NCBI RefSeq assembly: GCF_035222485.1
Contig: NW_026946671.1
Coordinates: 434,001-498,000, forward strand
DNA: 64,000 nt
From: Podospora pseudoanserina
Taxonomy: Eukaryota > Ascomycota > Sordariomycetes > Sordariales > Podosporaceae
Direction: 5' to 3'
Made by a program: the position numbers and the translations under genes. The notes below the pieces were generated by a model. It had not been told where the DNA came from and ran no database searches. It saw only the letters and a program-made list of their open reading frames with translations. Shown one piece after another: positions 1-12,700 of the stretch (its first letter is position 1; each line of letters starts with the position of its first letter).

Positions 1-259
1 GTCGCCAGTTGCCAAGATCTACCTCATTCATCATCTCTTGTTCTTCAGGGGCGGAAAGAGGTACAGGGTTAGGGTTTTGACAGTCTCTCGAAAATACCCC
101 TGAACCCCCTGAAAAATGAAGCGCTGTTGGCCCATCAACTCCACTGATCCATTCTCAGCATCTCAACCTGAACATGTCATCACAGCGATTATCAAAGCTC
201 TGTACAGAATGCAATCTGGTTTGTCCCTCAATCATTCACGGCCATCAGCCGCGCGATAA
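1..259. other. 3' flank of the PLP decarboxylase gene
   Basis: Non-coding sequence beyond the stop codon of the minus-strand decarboxylase gene. Short open frames cross it on both strands but they overlap the last exon and show no family motif. I see no RNA gene or repeat here. Confidence 0.5.
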
Positions 260-3200
260 TCAGTGCTTGTGTTTGTGTTCCTCCTCCTTCTCCTCATCCG
301 CAGGGTCCATGTTAACAGCAGGCCAGTTGGCAAAAGTAGTCTCCCCGATTGTAACCTTGCCCGTAGTGATGGGCGCCGAACCATTCTTGTACTGCTCATA
401 CGTCTCGTATACAGACATGCTATGAACAGCACCCTTTGTGAGGGAAAGGCCTGCCGATTCGAGGAGGACGCGGTTGGTGTCATTATCAAGGGGCCTGTGG
501 AGTAGTTAGACTTCTGCCAGCATTTGTTTTCCGAAAGGAGGGACCAAGGTAGACTTACAAAGGCTGGATGCTGTTCTCAAACACATCGTCCAACACGGCA
601 ACTACCCCCTTCCTTAATTGCTCGTCGCTCAGACTGGACTCCAGGTCAAGAGTCACCCGTTCGTGGCTGATCTGGGCGTTGGGAGAGGCTTTCAGCAGGT
701 GATCGAGGTGCACCTCGTTCTTGTTACCGTACAGGTAGAACGGCATCCTGTCTGGGTATGTCGTCTCCAAGGCGGCGTAAGACATGGACTCCTTGACTAT
801 GACCCTGATGTTGCTTAGCTCGATGTTGTCCTTGAGCGGCGGTGCGCCCGGCGGGGGTATCCCCACGTCCAGGCGCCACTTGGTGCTGCTGCCTGGTTTG
901 AGCAGGTTCTCCAGAGTCTCTTTCTCCATGTTGGCAAGTGTGTAAACCACGCCTGGGTTCTCGCTGCGAAGCTTCTTGTAGTACTCCACCACATCCGGGG
1001 GGAGATCGCCCGTGATGACCAGTTGCCAGCGGTGGTTGGCCATGTTGAACATGGGGATGTGCGTGAGGTAGATCTCATCCACGCCCTGAATGACGAAGCC
1101 ATGAACATCAGGACTGAGCTTGTTACGCTTGATGCAGCGTTTGATCCCTTCGAGCGCGACTGCCTTGAAGTCCTTGACTATAGTCTTCATAAAGTCTGGA
1201 CTCGTGGGCCAGGGGCTCATTGTGACATTGACGAGGAATCGAAGGTCGCCCCGGGCCAAGTTGATACCGTCGTCGAGTCCCAGGCGGGTCTTGAAAGTAC
1301 GAAGGCATCTGCCATAAGCCTCTTCACCGAATACAGATGAGGTCAGGAATAGGGGGCGCGCTGCCGCAACATCCTTGTCGGATGAGACGGAAAGCTGTGA
1401 GAAGATCCACTGGTTGAGATAGTTCGCTTCTCCCTTCATATCATGAACCGTTAGTCCACCATTCGCTGTATGTGGAGAGCGACAGTAAACTTACCACATC
1501 CTGATTGATGTCGTCCCCAATCTTGAAGTTGCACGCAAACGCATTGATCATGAGGTCACCAGCCAGCTCACACAAAAGCTTCCATGTCTTCTTGTCCTCG
1601 AAAAGCTCTTCGTTGGTCCGGTTCAAGATCTTGTTTCTGATCAGCTCCTTCTGGGCTTCAATAGCCTCCGGTGACTCGCCTGCCTTCTCCGCCGGAAGAC
1701 GAATGAGAGGAACAACGACGAGGGATTTCTTGAGTGACTCATGTTCGGGGTCAGGTTCCCCCTGTGTCTCATCTGCGCCGGATTCAGATTCTGGGGACGG
1801 GGCCATGGTGGCCCAATAACAGTACAGCTAATCCCATATCTGATTAGAGACCCCGGCGACCAGCAACTTCAAGCTGGAGGGAGTGTTCTGAACGTACCTT
1901 TGTGCAGGAGAAAACAGCCTCACCCAGTAATCTGCCATAACCGTCATTGTGCAGACCTATCGTTTTGTGCGTCAACCATGCAGCAGTCGCTGCTGCGCCT
2001 GGCTTGCTGCCCTCCACACCGTAAACACCCATGCTTTCCAAAGCATCACCTTGATGGAAAACAATAGGGCTGGTCCAGGTAACGAGGTATCTCATACGCT
2101 GGTCACGGTAGCAGAGCCCGCCCGCGGGATAATTGATGTAACCAGACCTTTCCCATCGTGTCAGAAACTCTGAAATCGACATAGGCGGGGAAACACTCAC
2201 TTGTGCGGGTCGATAGTGATGCTCTCGGCGTGGTGGAGGTTCCGAAGCTGCTTCATAGTATATGGCTGCAAGGGCATAGCGGGTACATACGGAAGGAAAC
2301 CGTCTTGATCCCCCCGCTCCCTGAGCGTGGCAGCAAAATAGCCTCCCCAGGCGGCATCGCAGTGAATGGCGAACGAGACGCCTTCGTCCCTTTCAAACTC
2401 GTCACGAATCTTGACAATCTCAGCCACGGGGTCGCAGGCACCGTGCTCAGTAGAGCCGATGATGGCTACCACGCCATAGATTGGGATCTTGGCGTCAACA
2501 CATTCCTTCAGGCGCTTTCGAAGGTCGTTGGTGTCCATGCGAGCCTCTTCGTCTACATCGACGTCGATAAAGTTGATCGAGCCAATACCAGAGATGGCTA
2601 CATGTGCAACGGCCAGTGTTAGAAGGAAAAGAGACCAGCGTCGTTCTCAAAGGACAAGAGAAACTCACCTCCGCCCTTGGGCCAGGAATAATGCTTGGTA
2701 GCACTGATCAAGAACTTCCCAGGTTCAAACCCATACTTTTGCTCAATCACGCTCTTTCCGGTGGTCTGAATGAGGTAGGGTTTGAGAGCAGCCTGCAAAA
2801 AAGTTGAAGAGATGGAGTACTGCTCAGCCAGAGTTGACGGTATCTCGAGGATGGTGGAGGGCTTGAGATTCAGCAGCTCCCAGGTGGACAACTCTGTGAA
2901 TAGCTTGGCGTCCCCTGTGCTGGTTTTGACTTCGAACTCACCAGCAAGAAAATTCAGGGATCCTTCTTCAATCGCTCGTTTGAGAGAGAAGGGATAAAAC
3001 TTGAGGTTGCGGACTAGAGGAGACTGTTAGGCACCTTCCCTGTAAATTCAGGGAACAGGGACATTCATACTCGCCCAGATAGCCTCAAGGTTAGCGACGG
3101 ATCCATCCTGAAGACAACAAGGCGTCAGTAATTCACGGAAATACAGTGTAGCACGGTTCTAGATATAACTCACACAGGTGATGTGGCCCCAGGAATCTGT

Positions 3201-3700
3201 TCCATATCCCAACATTCTTGCAAGCTCCTGTCCGACCTCTCTCTCCAGCTTGGTCGTGTGTGGGCTAGCCTCAGTGGCCACATTGTTGGGATTGTACATC
3301 ATGGCCGTCATGTCTGTATATTATCAGTAGTCACCTCGGTCAACAGAGAGAATAACAAGTCTATCCACATACAGCCAACAATGCTGGAAAGGGCAACATC
3401 CATATTCATATGAGCATTGTATCTGGGAGACCAAAACGGCACCGACTTTGCGGCCAACTCGAGGGAAAGTTTATCGACATCAGATGTCAAAGTCTTGATG
3501 CTGTTTTGGTAGTCTTCCAGTTCCTTCATCCCTTCGGTGATGAACTCGGGGTCTCCGGCATAGAGCGTCTTTCTGGCCTGGGCTTGATGGTTGAGGACGG
3601 TGCCAAAGAGATCGTGAAGGACCTGAAAATTCTCGGCCCTGGGGCCCAAGAACCAGGAACTGACCAAAGCATGCTGGGTTATGTTGTCGTCGTCCGCCAT
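260..3700 (-). CDS. PLP-dependent group II decarboxylase, tyrosine decarboxylase-like
   Basis: Predicted 979-aa enzyme that would decarboxylate an aromatic or related amino acid using pyridoxal phosphate. Exons (minus order): 3700-3373, 3313-3174, 3107-3071, 3013-2669, 2597-2201, 2147-1898, 1827-1495, 1433-559, 494-260. After splicing the PLP-lysine motif reads ITIDPHKSGYINYPAGG, very like bacterial TyrDC enzymes. Other family-like stretches are YMTAMMYNPNNVATEASP, DGSVANLEAIW, HCDAAWGGY and NQDVGEANYLNQ. The start is the ATG giving MADDDN; the same frame extends upstream only through a TTG. At 979 aa it is much longer than the roughly 620-aa bacterial enzymes; the extra C-terminal part is of unknown function and ends in a Glu/His/Lys tail (EEKEEEHKHKH). 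The family assignment is strong. The substrate is inferred, and glutamate or another amino acid cannot be excluded. Confidence 0.88.
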
Positions 3701-4428
3701 GGTCAAGGGCTGTGTGATGATGGATGATCAGGTAGGATGGATGCTGTGAAGTAAGGTCCAGGACAGAAAGGAATGTGTAAGATTCTGGTCTTGAGCTGGC
3801 TGGAAATGGTGCCTCTTCTTATACCAGCGTTGTTCAGCATACTGCCACTCGGCGCCTGGGCCGTTCACGTCAACCCGACTTTTCTCATGGAAGCATACTT
3901 GCCAATCGACTGATGGATCCGCACACCTGCAGCTGCGGTATTCTCTTTCCAAGGTCTGATTTTCCATCCAGGCAAGCGCGGGACGAGTCAAAAGGCTTCA
4001 TGGGCGAGAACAACGCCAAGGCGGGGTTGATCAGCCACGAATACTTTGATCTGTCATTGCCAGTCAGGTTAGCAGAGGTAGCAATGTCATGGAGTTCCGA
4101 GTGGTTACCCAGCTGAAATACAACCCACCGCTACCTAGCGGATGTGGGCTTGCATGGCTTCGAGGAGCTTGGTCTGCTATAGAGCGACTGGAAAGCCTGG
4201 AAATGTACTCTGGGCTATCCCAAGTTTTCAGATAGGAAGTCACCGCTGGCACTAGTAGCCCTTCAGGCAGCTGTGATGCATGTTTCCATCTGGCTGCAGC
4301 TGGAGTTCTAGACCTAGGAGTGCGGAGAATAACTGGGGCAACTGACAACCTCAGCTAGCCACCTTCACCTCGTCACTTCCACAGCTAGCCATCCACACTT
4401 ATCACCACCACTAAAGCCTCCATTCCCA
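3701..4428. other. Intergenic: upstream region of the PLP decarboxylase
   Basis: Presumed promoter and 5' leader of the minus-strand decarboxylase gene. The open frames here (up to 94 codons) have no recognisable domain. I see no repeat or RNA gene. Confidence 0.4.
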
Positions 4429-4776
4429 TGCAGCTGTCCTATAAGCGGACCGCACCGCTCTGCACGTTGATCCACTGCCGTCATATATTGGAGAAGATCA
4501 AGACCGACCGACTTGTCGATTGGCGTCAACAAGTATGATACCAAAAAGATCAATGACCTCTTCGGCTACGTCAGGGACATCGAGATCGCATATCTTCTGA
4601 AGCAGATTGCCGACAAAGGGGCCATCGTCAATATGGTTCTTGATTCTTGCTACTCGGGCGGACCCGTGATGGCGACGGCACTCGAGGATCCGACCCCATC
4701 CTATTCGGTAGAGAGGTACATAGAGGACGAATGTTGTAATGAAAGGGTTGGTCCTGGGCTGTGTTCTGCCAAATAG
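4429..4776 (+). pseudogene. Caspase-like (peptidase C14) domain remnant with internal deletion
   Basis: A frame open from about 4486 to 4776 carries two pieces of a fungal caspase-like domain. The first is IGVNKYDTKKINDL, resembling the first beta strand. The second, YVRDIEIAYLLKQIADKG, is followed by VNMVLDSCYSGG, which contains the cysteine-site motif DSC-SGG. In intact family members about 100 residues, including the catalytic His in a (S/A)GHG motif, lie between these blocks; here they are almost directly joined. There is no good ATG in this frame: the open part before the first block starts at a TTG, and the ATG at 4429 opens another frame. I read it as a decayed copy carrying a deletion. 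A short spliced gene of unknown form is possible but less likely. Confidence 0.6.
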
Positions 4777-5234
4777 TTTCTCAAGTTAAAAATCGACTCC
4801 CATACGTCAAAGTAGATGCGAAACTTACTAGATAGAACCAACCAGATATATCAGTCTCCTCTTACAACATGAGAAAAAAACAGCTGAAACATATCACATC
4901 ACATTCAACATCATCAAGTGGAACAGCCAAATACTGTACATCTACCAAAAAAGGCAGACTCTTCTTTATTTGACGACTCCATGGTATCTCGAATAAAAAT
5001 TCCAGAAGAAGCTTCCTGTTACCCCTTCACACGCGCACTGCTTGGTGAAGGCAGACCGTAAAATAGGCCATGAGCAAATGAACACACATCTTGTTGAAGA
5101 TGGCGATGCTCCCAGGCCCCTCTCTTCTTCTCCTCTTCTCCCATTCTTCTTTCTTTCCCGAAAGAAACAAAACCCACCCAACACCGAACCAAATGAATCT
5201 CCTCTTTTTTTCTTTCACCCATAACAAAAAAATA

Positions 5235-5257
5235 AAAACGCCGTGTTGAGAATGGCG
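5235..5257 (+). repeat. Direct repeat copy 1 downstream of MET6
   Basis: 23-nt element whose core is TTGAGAATGGCG. A second copy lies at 5335-5357 with one mismatch (G/T at the eleventh position). The flanks of the two copies do not match beyond the element. Confidence 0.7.
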
Positions 5258-5334
5258 AAACCCGTTCCACCCCTCACCAGTAATGTATGCTATATGCTGT
5301 TGAACCAACCCATCCGGATTTTCCCCTTGCCCAC

Positions 5335-5357
5335 AAAACGCCTTGTTGAGAATGGCG
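5335..5357 (+). repeat. Direct repeat copy 2 downstream of MET6
   Basis: Second copy of the 23-nt element at 5235-5257, identical at 22 of 23 positions and starting exactly 100 nt later. Confidence 0.7.
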
Positions 5358-5511
5358 CTTTTCCATTGAGGTATCATCTAATCATCACCCAAATCTTTTT
5401 TTGAACCCGTTAGAGACCCCCAAAATGCTAATGCTGTTGAAAAAAATCCGGAAAAAAGCATATTACACCATCAAAGCGATGGCGTGCACATGAAAAATAT
5501 TAGGTAGGCGT

Positions 5512-7962
5512 TTAAGCCTTGTTGGCGTACTTCTCACGGAAGTACTTGGCAGCGTTGACCATGTGGGTGAGGGCACCCTTGACCTCGTCCCACTTGCGGG
5601 TCTTGAGACCGCAGTCGGGGTTGATCCAGAGCTGCTCGGGGCGGAGGAACTCGAGCATCTCCTCAATGCGCTGCTTGAACTCCTCCTCGGCGGGAACACG
5701 GGGGGAGTGGATGTCGTAGACACCGGGGCCGATGTGGCGGGGGTAGGCCTCGTCAATGAAGACCTTGAGGAGCTTGGCATCCGACTTGGAGTTCTCAATG
5801 GAGAGGACATCGGCATCGAGGGCAGCGATGGCGTGGAAGAAGTCCTGGAACTCGGAGTAGCAGAAGTGAGAGTGGATCTGGGTAGAGTCCTCAACACCGG
5901 CGGTGGCGAGCTTGAAGCTGTTGACGGCCCACTCGAGGTAGGCGTCACGCTCAGAGCCCTTGCGAAGGGGAAGACCCTCACGGAGGGCAGGCTCATCGAC
6001 CTGGATGACGTAGATGCCGTTGGCCTCGAGATCGACGACCTCGTCACGGAGGGCCAGAGCAAGCTGCTGGCACTGGACGGACTGGTGGACGTCGACACGG
6101 GGGAAAGACCACCGCAAGCAGGTGACGGGGCCAGTAAGCATGCCCTTCATGGGCTTCTTGGAGATGGAGGCGGCATACTTGGACTCCTTGACGGTCATGG
6201 GAGCGGGGCGAGAGATGTCACCAACGATGATAGGGGGACGGACGCAACGAGAGCCATAAGACTGGACCCAGGCGTGGGTGGTGAAGACGTAGCCGTTGAG
6301 GCGCTCACCGAAGTACTGGACCATGTCGTTGCGCTCGGGCTCACCGTGGACGTAGACATCGAGGTCAAGCTCGTCCTGGATGGAGACGGCGAGGTCGATC
6401 TCCTTCTTGATGAAGCTGTCGTACTCCTCGGCGGAGATCTCACCCTTGGTGAACTTGTTGCGCTGGACGCGAATCTCGCTGGTCTGGGGGAAGGAACCAA
6501 TGGTGGTGGTGGGGAAGAGGGGAAGGCTGAGGTGCTTCTTCTGCTGAGCATAGCGGGTGTCGAAACCGGACTTGCGGTTGTGCTGCTCAGGAGTGACGGC
6601 AGCCTGGCGCTCCTTGACCTTGGGGTCATTGGTGCGGGTGGACTCGGCACGAGCCTTGATGGCGGCGGCGTTGGCATCGAGCTCAGCGCGGACAGCCTCG
6701 GGGTTGGTGACAGCCTTGGCAAGGATGGCAACCTCCTTGACCTTCTCGGAAGCGAAAGAGAACCACTCATAGACATCAGTGGGGAGCTTCTTCTCGCTGG
6801 CGAGGGTGTGGGGGGTGTGGAGGAGAGAGCTAGAGGTGGCAACGATGACACGGTCCTCGCCGAGGGCCTTGATGGCGGTCTGGAGGAGGTCGAGCGACTT
6901 GGCGAAGTCGTTCTTCCAGATGTTTCTGCCGTCAACGACACCGGCAGAGAGGATCTGAGAGGGGCCGAGCTGCTTGATCACAGGCTCGAGCTGCTCGGGG
7001 TTGCGGACAAGGTCGACGTGGATACCCTTGGCGGCAGAGAAAGCGGGGAGGACGTCAAAGTTGTGGACGATGTCACCGAAGTAGGTGGCAACGACGAGGG
7101 AGGGGATGGCATCACCAGCAGCGGCGAAAGCCTCATAGGCGGGCTTGAAAGCAGCCTTGACCTCGGGGGCGAGATCGAAGACGAGGGTGGGCTCGTCAAT
7201 CTGGACGGTCTCGGCACCGGCGGCCTTGAGGGCCTTCAGGAGCTCGACGTAGACGGGGACGAGCTTGTCAAGGAGAGAGATGGGGTTGACGGAAGAGCCA
7301 CGGTCAGCCTTGCCGAGGGCAAGGAAAGAGACGGGGCCGACAAGGACGGGTCTGGTGATAATGCCAGCCTCCTTGGCCTCGAGGAACTCGCGGACGGGCT
7401 TGGGGTTCTCGGCAAGGGAGAAGGTCTGGTTGTCCTGGAGGGTAGGCTTGACGTAGTGGTAGTTGGAGTCAAACCACTTGACCATCTCGAGGGCGGGGAC
7501 ATCGACACCGCCCTTCTGGTGGCCACGGCCCATGGCGAAGTACTCATCGAGAGGGGAGAGCTTCTGCTTGGTGTAGCGTTCGGGAACAGCCTGTTGTGGG
7601 AGAGGTGGGTCAGCAAACAAGCCCGAGAGCAATTGACCGAGAGAGAGAGAAGCTTACATTGAAGAACTGGATGTGGTCAAGGACGTGGTCGTAGTGAGCG
7701 AAGTCGTTGGAGGGGATGATGTCTACACCGGCATCCTTCTGGATCTTCCAGTGGGCGAGACGGAGTCTCTTGCCCTCCTCGAGGAGAGCCTCCTGGGAGA
7801 TCTTGTCGGCCCAGTAAGCCTCGTTGGCCTTCTTGAGGTCACGAAGGACGCCCATACGGCTGTAGGAAAGATATCGAGTTAGCAACCTTATCAGTGCCCA
7901 AAGCCGTCAGAGGAAGGAGCAATTGAAGCTTACGGGAAACCCAGCACGGATGATTGAACCAT
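5512..7962 (-). CDS. MET6: Cobalamin-independent methionine synthase
   Basis: 5-methyltetrahydropteroyltriglutamate-homocysteine methyltransferase (MetE family): transfers the methyl group of a folate polyglutamate to homocysteine, the last step of methionine synthesis, in the cytosol. Exons 7962-7934, 7859-7658 and 7590-5512 give 769 aa, the usual fungal length. The 29-nt first exon encodes MVQSSVLGFP and joins to RMGVLRDLKKA, matching the conserved N-terminus. The C-terminal catalytic half shows the expected zinc-ligand regions: HSHFCYSEF (His, Cys), the DADVLSIENS region (Glu) and WINPDCGLKTRKW (Cys). GPVTCLRWSFPR is also conserved. Codons strongly favour C or G at the third position, as expected of an abundant enzyme; this bias also leaves a nearly full-length open frame on the other strand. 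The 5' leader begins in a long space shared with divergent PAN1. Confidence 0.97.
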
Positions 7963-9792
7963 ATTGATGGCTGTGAGGTGTATCTGGGATTTGAAGAGGG
8001 AGATGGTGTTGTTGGTTCACAGTGACCTGTTCCTTGAGCCTGGCTGGAGTGACAGACGCAAAGAGGGAGTGTGAAAAGTGGGATGAGGAGAGAAGGAGAG
8101 AAAGAAGGGTTGACTTGAGCGGGGGAAGAAAGAAATAAGTAGTGCCCAGAGGGGAATGGAACCGAACGAGTCGGCCTGCAGGAGGGGGGGCAATTTTGAG
8201 TTACTCGGGCAGGGGCCAGCCTCAGCACTGGAGTGACTGGCAGTGTCAACGGGGCCGTAATCGGTGGGGGTTCCCACCGCTTGTTCGGAGCCCGACCGCC
8301 TTTGGATGGACTGGATGGACTGGAGACATCAAAGTGATGAGGTCCATGTCTCAGGTTCTTCTGCCCCTACCGTTTCTTGCAGCATTGGCATCGCAGCTCA
8401 GGTTCTAAACTAGCTATCGAGAGCTCCCATAGAGAGCTTGCTTGCATGGGGATTGGGCATTGGGAGGTTCGGCACTCAGGTCTCGGGGCTCACTAATGGT
8501 GGGGCAGCAAAGACGGAGGATGGAAAGCTTCAATCAACAATTCGGGGTCTTCGGGGCTTTGCTGTTAGGTAGGTTCGGAGTAGTCGTCACCACGGGACAG
8601 ACAGCTTCAGGTCACTGAGTGACGGATCGACACCACCACACGGTAAGCTGGAGCTCAGGTACACTCCGTTTCTGTGTGACCTGGAGTACCCTGCTTGGGA
8701 CCCCCGTTTACAAGTGAACGCTATCGATGGTGCAAATGATGTGACCCAAGGCCCGAGTCGACCGGGTTTTTCTCCCAGCCAGTCAATCTTTGACGCTCCG
8801 CGAACCGGGCTCCAGCAGAGTGGCCATATGCAGACTAGACCGATGTATTGTCACCGACAACGCTCCGGGTCGCGGGGTGTTTTAGTGAGGGGCAGAGAAA
8901 AAAAAATAAAGTAGGTACGGAGTACAACCTTTGTGTTGGAGAGGTACATAACCCACCGTTCCGTCCCCTCGGACGCCCCTGCCCTGGGCTCTTCAAAGGG
9001 ATGGCATTCCTCCAGTCTTTCACGTCGAGAATGACACCGGCCAACAATACTATCCTAGACAATCGGAGGCGAGTGAATTGTTCAACAGCAAGACAAGAGT
9101 CGATCCCGGTTCAGTGACAGATGCGGGGCCGGAGTAAGCAGCTCAAAAAGCCAGGTTGACCCCCGCCCCTCCACAATTTCAATGCTGCAGGTGTGAGGTG
9201 AGGGGTGCCTCAGGCTGGTCAGAGCGTTGAAAAGCCAAAAATGCACCGAAAGTACGGAATGAGAAAAATGTCTCCGCCGGTTTTCTTGTTGATAACAGTT
9301 TGAACCCGATATGCGCATACCGCATTGGTGGATATGCATCACCTCGGTATTATGTATCTATCAGAGCTAATTACTTTGGTATGATGAACTCAGCCACACT
9401 CATGATGGAGCTTGGTCGTTCGAGCGACTTTCGACGCGCGTGGCTTGCACAGTGCAAGGCTTTGGCTCTTCGTCATCATCCCAACTGGAACTTGTCAAGT
9501 GCCAAACCTCCATTGGCAGCTCCGCTTGCTCATTTCACAGAGCTAATCTCATTAATTACTGCTTTTGATTGATTGATCTTTCCTTGATACATATCTGTCT
9601 CTCTCTCTCTCTCTCTTTGCAATAATCGCAGCCAACTGGCGACGGCCTGTTGTTTTGCCCTGCGATTACCGTGTTGCCCCTTTTCCATCTGTCGTAATTC
9701 CGCAGTCTCATCGTCAACCTTGTTCGCCGTCGTCGTCTCCGTTCCCGTAGCCGCTCCCGATCGAACCGACGCGGTCATCGCTCGACGACATC
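7963..9792. other. Divergent intergenic region MET6 / PAN1
   Basis: About 1.8 kb between two divergently transcribed genes, presumably holding both promoters and leaders. The ORFs present (up to 136 codons) lack family motifs. A (CT)n tract lies about 180 nt upstream of the PAN1 ATG. I see no RNA gene or mobile element. Confidence 0.5.
9597..9616 (+). repeat. (CT)n dinucleotide tract upstream of PAN1
   Basis: Uninterrupted CT tract of about ten units roughly 180 nt before the PAN1 start codon. Pyrimidine tracts near transcription starts are common in fungal promoters, so a promoter role is possible but unproven. Confidence 0.8.
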
Positions 9793-12700
9793 ATGTACTC
9801 GAATCCCAATTCGTTCCTGGGCGGGAACAGCCAACGCCCAGGGCAACCGCAGTATGGCAATCAGTTTGGCGCAGGAGCTGGTCAACCACAACTGCAGCAG
9901 CCAGGTCCATTTGCTCCTCAACCGACTGGCTTCGGTCAACAGCCGGCCCTGCAGCAACAGTACACTGGATATCCAGGCCTGCAGGCCCCTCAACCTACCG
10001 GCCAACTTCAGCCTCAGTTCACAGGCTTTGGTCAAGCTCCCCAGCAAAATGTTGGAGCAGCGGCACCCCCTATGCCGGCTATGCCTCAGCAGTTCCAGCA
10101 ACAGTTTCAACAGCAACAGCAGCAGTTCCAGCAACAACCACAACAGACATCGAGCCCTTTCGGCGCCACCCCGAGCCAGCAGCCTCCTGCTTCGGCTTTG
10201 GCCCCCCCTGCTCCCCCCATGAAGCCCCAGCCGACCGGCTTCCACGAGATGGCTGCCTCCTTCCAGACTGCTGGAGGCTCGAAATCGACAGCCAGTGCTC
10301 CGAGAAAGACCAACAAGATTCCCAACATCCGCCTCTCATTCATCACCGCACAAGACCAAGCCAAGTTTGAGACGCTGTTTAAGTCTGCTGTGGGGGATGG
10401 ACAGACCACCATGACTGGCGAGAAGGCCAGGGATCTTCTCTTGCGTTCAAGGCTGGATGGAGACTCCCTGTCTCATATTTGGTGAGTCTGGTGCTTGCTG
10501 GCGCATATACGTATCAAACCAATACTGACAGCTTGACTTAGGACGTTGGCTGATACCACGAGATCGGGACAGTTGCATTTCCCCGAATTTGCTCTCGCCA
10601 TGTATCTCTGCAATCTCAAGCTTACCGGAAAGACTCTCCCCGAACACCTTCCTGAGAACATCAAGAATGAGGTGTCAAGTATGGTAGATATCATCAACTT
10701 CAGCGTTGCAGAGGAGGCTGCCAATGCCTCTGATTTGGGAATCAGGCAGAACACCGCCACTCCTCCTGTTATCCAGCACCCTCAGCCGCAGCCATCGAAC
10801 TCTCAACTTCTCCAGGCGCAAATGACGGGATTTCCTAGTCAACAAACCGGATTTTTGGGTGCTCAGCCAACGGGGATGCCCCAGGCGACAGGTTATACTG
10901 GTCCCCGGCCGCCCATGCCTCCAATGCCCACCGGTTTTGGTTCGTCATTGACCCCGAACGCTGGTCCGGGCGGGATGGTTGCGCCTCTGAATGCTCAGCC
11001 TACTGGTATTCCTGGCCAGTGGGGTCTTGTGAATACGCCAGCAACGGGTCTCCCTCTCATTGACGCCCTCCAGGCTCGCATGATGCCCCAGCAAGGCCGT
11101 GAGCAGCAGACATATACCACCGCCGGTCTGCAAGGAAACGCGGTCATTCCCTGGGCTATCACCAAAGACGAGAAGACCAGATACGATAGTCTTTTCCGTG
11201 CCTGGGACGGCCTTCACAAGGGCTACATCTCTGGTGATCAAGCGATTGAAATCTTGGGCCAGAGTGGTTTGGAGAAGCCCGATCTCGAACGTGTGTGGAC
11301 ACTGGCAGATAATGGAAACAAGGGCCGCCTCGATATGGATGAATTTGCCGTGGCGATGCACTTGATTTATCGCAAACTGAACGGGTATCCTGTTCCCAAC
11401 CAGTTGCCTCCCGAGCTTGTTCCTCCATCAACCAGGAACTTCAACCAGTCCATTGGTATGGTAAAGAACATGCTTCACCAGGAATCCGAGTATCGCAAAA
11501 ATTCTGGCGCCGCCTTGCTACCTCAGAAGACCGGTGTCAGTTACCTCAAAGGCCACTCCTTTAAGGGAGCCGGAGCTGGCTTTGGCAACCGCAAGGATGC
11601 CACGGTCTTCAAGAACAACGACGAAGAGGTGGGCTATCGTTCGAGCGCCCGACGTAGGGTTGGCAACAACTCGCCTCGTCCAGAGTCGCCAGCTTCCGTC
11701 AACTCTAGTGAGGAGCTCAGTATTGAGCAGCTCCGCAAGAAAATCAAGGAGAAGCAAGTCTTGCTCGATGCTATGGATTTTGCTGACGAGAAGCATGCGG
11801 AGGAGGATGACATTCTTGACAGGCGTGACCGCCGCGAAGCTGACGAGCTTTACAGGCGCATCAGGAGAATTCAGGAGGATATCGATAACCACCCAGACGC
11901 TTCTCTCATCAGCGCTGACTCAGATGCTGAGAGGAGAGCATTGAAGCGCCAGCTGCAAAACCTGACTGACAAGATCCCAGATCTGGCGTCCCAGGTTAGG
12001 AAAACTGAGAAGGCGATTGCTGATGCTAGGCTGGAACTGTTCCGCCTCAGGGATGCCAAGGCTCACCCATCCAGCGCTGCGGCCATCATTGGCACTGGTC
12101 CGGGCGGTACCGTCACCGAATCTGACAGGCTCAAGGCTCGGGCCAAGGCTATGATGCAGCAGCGCACTGCAGCCCTTACAGGAAAGAAGATCGAAGTCAG
12201 CAACGACGATCTGGACGCCCCCAAGCGACTCGAGGAGGAAAGCATCAAGATCCGAACCGAGAAGGAGAACAATGAGCGGATGGTCCGTGATGTGGAAGAC
12301 AGTGTTCGCGAGTTTGCCAAGGGCATTGAGGACAATATGAAAGAGGGTGCTCAAGATTCTACTACCGAGCATGAGAAGCGTCGCTGGGAAGATGGTCTGG
12401 GTGTGGAGGATGAGGTCAGGGATTTCATCTACGACCTCCAGCGATCTAGCCGTGCTGCTCGCATCAGATCACAGGACCGCCAGGGCGGGCGTCAACCTAC
12501 CCAGGAACCCACCAGAGCTGAGGCACCACCATCTGCTCGCTCTGTGAGCCCTGCAGTCTCTCGCACATCGACTCCAAGTGCCCCAGCTGCAGGCGGTGGC
12601 TCGTACTCTTCCTACAAGACTCCGGAGGAGCGGGCCGCTTTTATCAAGCAGCAGGCCGAGCAGCGCATGGCGGAGCGTCTCGCTGCCTTGGGCATTAAGG

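Larger units (their letters stand above)
4777..5511. other. Intergenic: 3' flank of MET6
   Basis: Low-complexity A- and TC-rich sequence downstream of MET6, presumably including its 3' UTR. The only structure I see is a pair of 23-nt direct repeats exactly 100 nt apart, listed separately. Several overlapping minus-strand ORFs of about 80-115 codons have no family motif. Confidence 0.4.

Noticed and set aside
5563-7662. 699-codon open frame antisense to MET6
   Set aside because: It mirrors MET6 almost end to end. Strong C/G third-position bias removes stops from the opposite strand, and the translation is a Glu/Gly/Leu/Val-rich string with no domain.
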